A DNA stretch of 6,806 nt, from assembly GCA_019100305.1 (NCBI GenBank), contig JAHRHW010000238.1:1-6806 (forward strand), read 5' to 3'. Origin of the DNA: Candidatus Thiodiazotropha taylori. GTDB lineage: Bacteria > Pseudomonadota > Gammaproteobacteria > Chromatiales > Chromatiaceae. This document shows, in pieces, positions 3,893 through 6,806 of this stretch (its first letter is position 1; every line of letters begins with the position of its first letter). A model generated the notes under the pieces. The model worked only from the letters and a program-made list of their open reading frames with translations, was not told the origin of the DNA and did no database searches. A program made the position numbers and the translations under genes.

Positions 3893-5647
3893 GTGCAGCC
3901 TCAGATACCTGTCCTACTGGCCACACTGTCCATCATGTTGTCGTCCTGTGCCGTTGTCGATAACAAAACGACACAACAGAACCGTCTGATCCCGGAAGCC
4001 GGCATGGCTCAAGTGCGATCCGAGACGATGAAGCTTATCGAACGGATGCTCGAAGAGGAGTTTGTTCCCGGCTTGAGTGTTGCCCTGGTTAACAGGGAGG
4101 GGGCTTTGTGGCTGGAGGGATTTGGCGAGTCAGACAGTCGCTCAGGGAGTTTGGTAACGGCGGATACGGTATTCAGGGCAGGCTCTCTGAGTAAGCCGGT
4201 AACCGCACTGGGGATTATGCAGCTGGTGGCACAGCAGCGTGTCGATCTGGATGCGCCTCTGAGTGAACAGTTGACCCAATTCTCCATTCGCCGCCATGAG
4301 TCCTCAGTCATGCCGGTTACCCCTCGTCAACTGCTGAGCCATCGCAGTGGCCTTCCCAGTGATCTGCGTAAAGGGATGTATACCGACACCTACTTTACCC
4401 AGGTCACTGGACTGCTCAGTAATGAGTATGCGGCCTATCATCCTGACAAGGTCTACAGCTATTCAAATCTCGGCTATGACCTGTTGGGCCATCTGATTGA
4501 GATCGAGACCGGAAAGCCGTTTGCCGAGCAGATTGAGGAGAATCTGCTGAAGCCCTTGGCGATCAATGACAGTGGCTTCCAACTGACCGATAATATGCAG
4601 CAGCATCTCTCGGCCGGGCATCTGGATGGCCAGGTAAGGCCGATACCGCCGCTGCGTGACATGCCCGCATTGGGACTCTATCTGTCCGCCCGTGATGCGG
4701 GTCGATTGCTGTCGGCGCTGCTGCGCCGGGAGGTGCCAGGCATACCGGCAGATCTATTGGAACAGATGTGGACACCCCAAACGGTCGATGGCCAGATCTC
4801 ACTGGGAGTCTCTCCCGGACTGGGCTGGTTTCTTCAGGAGTATCCGAAAACCGGTCGGCAGGTACGTCACGGTGGCAGCACCCTGCTGTTTGGTGCTGAG
4901 ATGGTGATCCTGCCGAAGCATGATCTGGGGGTGGTTGTGCTGGCCAATGGTGCTGGCAGCAATCGTATGGCGCGCGAACTCGCGGCAACCATCCTGGGGC
5001 TTGCCCTGACTGCCCAGGGTGGTGCTGGATCGATTGAGGTGGCACAGCTGAATGAGCAGGATGCCTCCGGCTATGAAACCCCTTCGGGCGGTTATGCGAC
5101 CGATCTTGGTCTGTTGATGGTCGACCCGGAGCGACCCAGATTATGTGCCTGTATTATCGAGCGCATTCTCGACCTGGTCCGATTCGATGATGGCAGCCTG
5201 GGTTTGACTCAACAGAGTATCGACAGTCTGCCGGATGGCTATCAGGTGCTGGGTGATCTGCGTTTCAGATCACGTCAGATGAACGGTATGGATGTGTTGG
5301 TGGCCGATCGGCAGGGTGAGGAGATTCTGCTCGGGAACAAGATTGAATCGGACCCCTGGGAGTCGGTTTGGCGTCAACGTATCGGAAGTTATCGAACCAT
5401 CAATCCCGACGGTGATTTTTCCATCCAGGATCTGCAGTTGAGTGAAGAGAGTGGTGTCTTGTGTCTGCACTATCGGGCACCCCACCTGAGTCAGAGTCTG
5501 GTGCGTTTGCCGCTGCAGCCTGTTTCGGAGAATGAAGCGGTGATTCAGGGCTTTGGCAGGGGGCGGGGAGAGACCGTGCAGATTGTGACGGTGAACGGCA
5601 AGCAGTGTCTTAAGTTCTCGGGTTTCATGGGAGAGCCGGTTGAATAG
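3893..5647 (+). CDS. lipoprotein serine hydrolase, class-C beta-lactamase/PBP-like family
   Basis: From GTG 3893 this is a 584-residue protein of the class-C beta-lactamase-like serine hydrolase family (esterases, D-Ala-D-Ala peptidases, LACTB-like proteins). A hydrophobic signal ends in lipobox LSSC, making Cys19 the lipidated residue; the next residue is Ala, so outer-membrane sorting is expected. All three catalytic motifs are present: SLSK (S98-K101), YSN (Y190-N192) and HGG (H326-G328), plus LLSHRSGLP (147-155). The catalytic domain ends near residue 380; the remaining roughly 200 residues form an accessory C-terminal region, probably beta-rich, as in several family members. The substrate is unknown; a true antibiotic-degrading role is not indicated. 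AAGAGGT (3881-3887) lies about six bases before GTG 3893. An alternative GTG at 3839 lacks a ribosome site but would add Lys-Arg ahead of the hydrophobic core, giving 602 residues. Confidence 0.9.
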   Translation: MQPQIPVLLATLSIMLSSCAVVDNKTTQQNRLIPEAGMAQVRSETMKLIERMLEEEFVPGLSVALVNREGALWLEGFGESDSRSGSLVTADTVFRAGSLSKPVTALGIMQLVAQQRVDLDAPLSEQLTQFSIRRHESSVMPVTPRQLLSHRSGLPSDLRKGMYTDTYFTQVTGLLSNEYAAYHPDKVYSYSNLGYDLLGHLIEIETGKPFAEQIEENLLKPLAINDSGFQLTDNMQQHLSAGHLDGQVRPIPPLRDMPALGLYLSARDAGRLLSALLRREVPGIPADLLEQMWTPQTVDGQISLGVSPGLGWFLQEYPKTGRQVRHGGSTLLFGAEMVILPKHDLGVVVLANGAGSNRMARELAATILGLALTAQGGAGSIEVAQLNEQDASGYETPSGGYATDLGLLMVDPERPRLCACIIERILDLVRFDDGSLGLTQQSIDSLPDGYQVLGDLRFRSRQMNGMDVLVADRQGEEILLGNKIESDPWESVWRQRIGSYRTINPDGDFSIQDLQLSEESGVLCLHYRAPHLSQSLVRLPLQPVSENEAVIQGFGRGRGETVQIVTVNGKQCLKFSGFMGEPVE

Positions 5648-5933
5648 CTTGCACCCGAATGCGCATAGAATGATTCGTGGTTTTTACGAATAATTGCAAT
5701 AAAAACATATTGTTAGTCGCTTATTTTAGGCTCCTGACAAGGTCTAAGGAAGAATAGGGATTGAGTTCCCCACAGAGGCGTCACACTTGTTACGCCAAGC
5801 CGCAGCCAGCCGAATGAGTAACCGCTGAACAGATCGGTGGCAGGCATTTGCCCTGATGCCCGGTTGTTGAGCTTGCTGTGCAGGCTTCCGGTCAGTACCC
5901 TTGAGGATTGGTTTCAATCCCTCGGAGGGGGCA
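5648..5933. other. 286-base spacer between hydrolase and sigma genes
   Basis: No gene is seen. Near the left end are three mutually complementary segments (CGAAT at 5656-5660, ATTCGT at 5673-5678, ACGAAT at 5686-5691). An AT-rich patch (5691-5727) may hold a promoter, but no hexamer pair with correct spacing is convincing. A TGAAC at 5826-5830 resembles an ECF -35 core without a clear partner. The right end holds the hairpin covering the sigma gene's ribosome site. Confidence 0.4.
5898..5929 (+). promoter_or_regulatory. hairpin sequestering the sigma-factor ribosome-binding site
   Basis: Bases 5898-5910 pair with 5915-5929 around a GTTT loop. There are 13 pairs (two of them G-U) with two single-base bulges, C5921 and A5926. 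The 3' arm contains GGAGGG (5924-5929), the Shine-Dalgarno sequence of the sigma gene, whose ATG is at 5934. The folded form would block ribosome access. The lower half with G-U pairs and a bulge is weaker than the upper stem, as in RNA thermometers and other translational switches. The pairing is seen in the sequence; the regulatory role is inferred. Confidence 0.45.
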
Positions 5934-6524
5934 ATGGCGAATGGGGATATAGATCAGCAGGATGCGATTAAGCAGCGCAATCAGGAACTCGAAGCGCTGT
6001 TGGCTGCCTGTGCGTTAAACGATCGTAAGGCCTTTGCCCGATTATATCGGATGACATCGGCGAAACTGTATGGCGTGGTTCTGCGTATATTAGTTAGGGA
6101 CGAGTGGGCGCAAGACTGTTTACAGGATGCCTACATCAAGATCTGGAACAATGCTGACAGCTATCGGGCTTATTTGGCTGCGCCGCTGACCTGGATGTCG
6201 ACGATTGCAAGAAATCAGGCGCTGGACCTGTTACGCAAACGTAAACGGGAAGTCATGGAGAGCGACGACAAGGGCTTGCCGGAGCAGGTGGATGATGCAC
6301 CCTTGCCGCTGGATGGGCTGACCAACAGCGATGAGGGCAGACGCTTGGAAAGGTGTCTGGGTGAATTGAAGGAGCAGCAGAGGCAGGTGGTTGTTTTGGC
6401 CTATTTTAAGGGATTGACCCATGATGAATTGGCGTCCCATACGGATACACCGCTTGGTACGGTTAAGACATGGATACGTCGTGGTTTGAATCAACTTAGG
6501 AGGTGTCTGGAAAATGATGCCTGA
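5934..6524 (+). CDS. ECF-type RNA polymerase sigma-70 family factor
   Basis: This 196-residue alternative sigma factor has the two-domain ECF layout. Region 2 spans about residues 20-106, with DCLQDAYIKIWNNADSY (61-77) for core polymerase binding and WMSTIARNQALDLLRKRKR (87-105) for -10 recognition. A variable acidic linker (107-136) follows. Region 4 (about 137-192) has the helix-turn-helix THDELASHTDTPLGTVKTW (162-180), which reads the -35 element. Regions 1 and 3 are absent, as expected. The start was chosen because GGAGGGGG (5924-5931) precedes ATG 5934; an upstream TTG at 5901 would put the ribosome site inside the gene. The gene overlaps the next one by 11 bases, and that product is a probable anti-sigma factor, so activity is likely held in check until a signal releases it. 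Autoregulation is common in such pairs but no own-type promoter could be identified. Confidence 0.93.
   Translation: MANGDIDQQDAIKQRNQELEALLAACALNDRKAFARLYRMTSAKLYGVVLRILVRDEWAQDCLQDAYIKIWNNADSYRAYLAAPLTWMSTIARNQALDLLRKRKREVMESDDKGLPEQVDDAPLPLDGLTNSDEGRRLERCLGELKEQQRQVVVLAYFKGLTHDELASHTDTPLGTVKTWIRRGLNQLRRCLENDA
6497..6505 (+). promoter_or_regulatory. ribosome-binding site of the anti-sigma gene inside the sigma gene
   Basis: TAGGAGGTG is a near-perfect anti-16S match located within the last codons of the sigma gene, eight bases before ATG 6514. It supports 6514 (or the adjacent in-frame ATG 6517) as the start and indicates strong expression of the inhibitor alongside the sigma factor. Confidence 0.75.
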
Positions 6525-6806
6525 AAACGAACATTACGATAGCACGACACAGGCCGGTGAATATGTGCTCGGAACCCTTGAGGGTGAGGAGCGGGCAGAG
6601 TTCGAGCGGCGGCTGCGTGACGATATCAGGCTGCAGGAAGAGGTCGAGGCCTGGCAGCAGCGTTTTGCGCCGATGCTTGAGGGTATTGATCCGGTCTCGC
6701 CACCGGATGCGGTGTGGCAGGCGGTGGAAACCCGTCTCACCGATCATGAGCAGAGCGACACCCAGACCACCACTGGAACCAACTTCTGGGACAGCCTCAG
6801 TTTCTG
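6514..6806 (+). CDS. anti-sigma factor, RskA-like (partial, runs off right edge)
   Basis: The 97 visible codons form the cytoplasmic N-terminal sigma-binding part of a probable membrane-anchored anti-sigma factor. The segment AGEYVLGTLEGEERAEFERR (14-33) is typical of RskA-type anti-sigma factors, followed by charged helices, VSPPDAVWQAVETRL (about 62-76), a hydrophilic Thr-rich linker and NFWDSLSF at the cut. In the family a transmembrane helix and an extracytoplasmic RskA domain follow; here they lie beyond the window. No HxxxCxxC zinc motif is present in the visible part, so this is not a zinc-binding (ZAS) type. The start overlaps the end of the sigma gene by 11 bases, implying coupled translation and a cognate pair. 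The signal it senses cannot be judged. Confidence 0.85.
   Translation, partial: MMPENEHYDSTTQAGEYVLGTLEGEERAEFERRLRDDIRLQEEVEAWQQRFAPMLEGIDPVSPPDAVWQAVETRLTDHEQSDTQTTTGTNFWDSLSF

Noticed and set aside
4563..5045. Open frame on the minus strand, 160 codons
   Set aside because: It lies antisense within the serine hydrolase gene, is Pro/His/Ala-rich and has no recognisable domain.
5826..5830. TGAAC resembling an ECF -35 core upstream of the sigma gene
   Set aside because: No matching -10 element at the usual spacing, and the pentamer is common by chance.
5910..5921. GGTTTCAATCCC-like stretch resembling a tRNA T-loop
   Set aside because: No acceptor stem, anticodon arm or D-arm surrounds it. 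It is better explained as part of the hairpin over the sigma ribosome site.

Overview
The window looks like chromosomal DNA of a gammaproteobacterium. This is an inference from protein style (a RluA-type pseudouridine synthase, a zinc-ribbon Nudix hydrolase, a class-C beta-lactamase-like lipoprotein, and an ECF sigma with an RskA-like anti-sigma), from near-even base composition and from Shine-Dalgarno-led genes. I see no rRNA, tRNA, CRISPR array, insertion sequence or phage gene. I cannot name the genus from sequence alone.

Layout. At 1-96 (minus) is the N-terminus of a probable membrane protein cut by the left edge. Positions 97-343 form a divergent intergenic region with dyad symmetries, a possible 28-codon small ORF and a short leader ORF whose stop overlaps the next start. 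A Nudix hydrolase (344-859, plus) faces a pseudouridine synthase (995-1804, minus). Upstream of the latter, on the same strand, lie an orphan 102-residue soluble protein (1941-2249) and an orphan 76-residue single-span membrane protein (2641-2871). They are separated by long gaps, so a tight operon is unlikely. A 532-base gene-poor stretch (2872-3403) rich in symmetric elements precedes a small secreted protein with two internal repeats (3404-3676). A strong 12-step stem-loop follows it, then a lipoprotein serine hydrolase (3893-5647). After a 286-base spacer comes an ECF sigma factor (5934-6524), overlapped by its probable anti-sigma gene (6514 to the right edge, incomplete).

How the genes relate. 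The clear functional unit is the sigma/anti-sigma pair: same strand, 11-base overlap, so the regulator and its probable inhibitor are likely translationally coupled. The small secreted protein and the lipoprotein hydrolase are both envelope-directed and co-oriented, but nothing in the sequence proves they work together. The Nudix and pseudouridine synthase genes look like independent housekeeping or house-cleaning functions.

No clearly new multi-gene system is visible. The most interesting signal is a predicted 13-pair hairpin (5898-5929) that would bury the Shine-Dalgarno sequence of the sigma gene, an arrangement used by translational switches and RNA thermometers. Other leads are the 3693-3723 stem-loop, the orphan repeat-containing secreted protein, and the palindromes and tandem repeat in 3124-3326.
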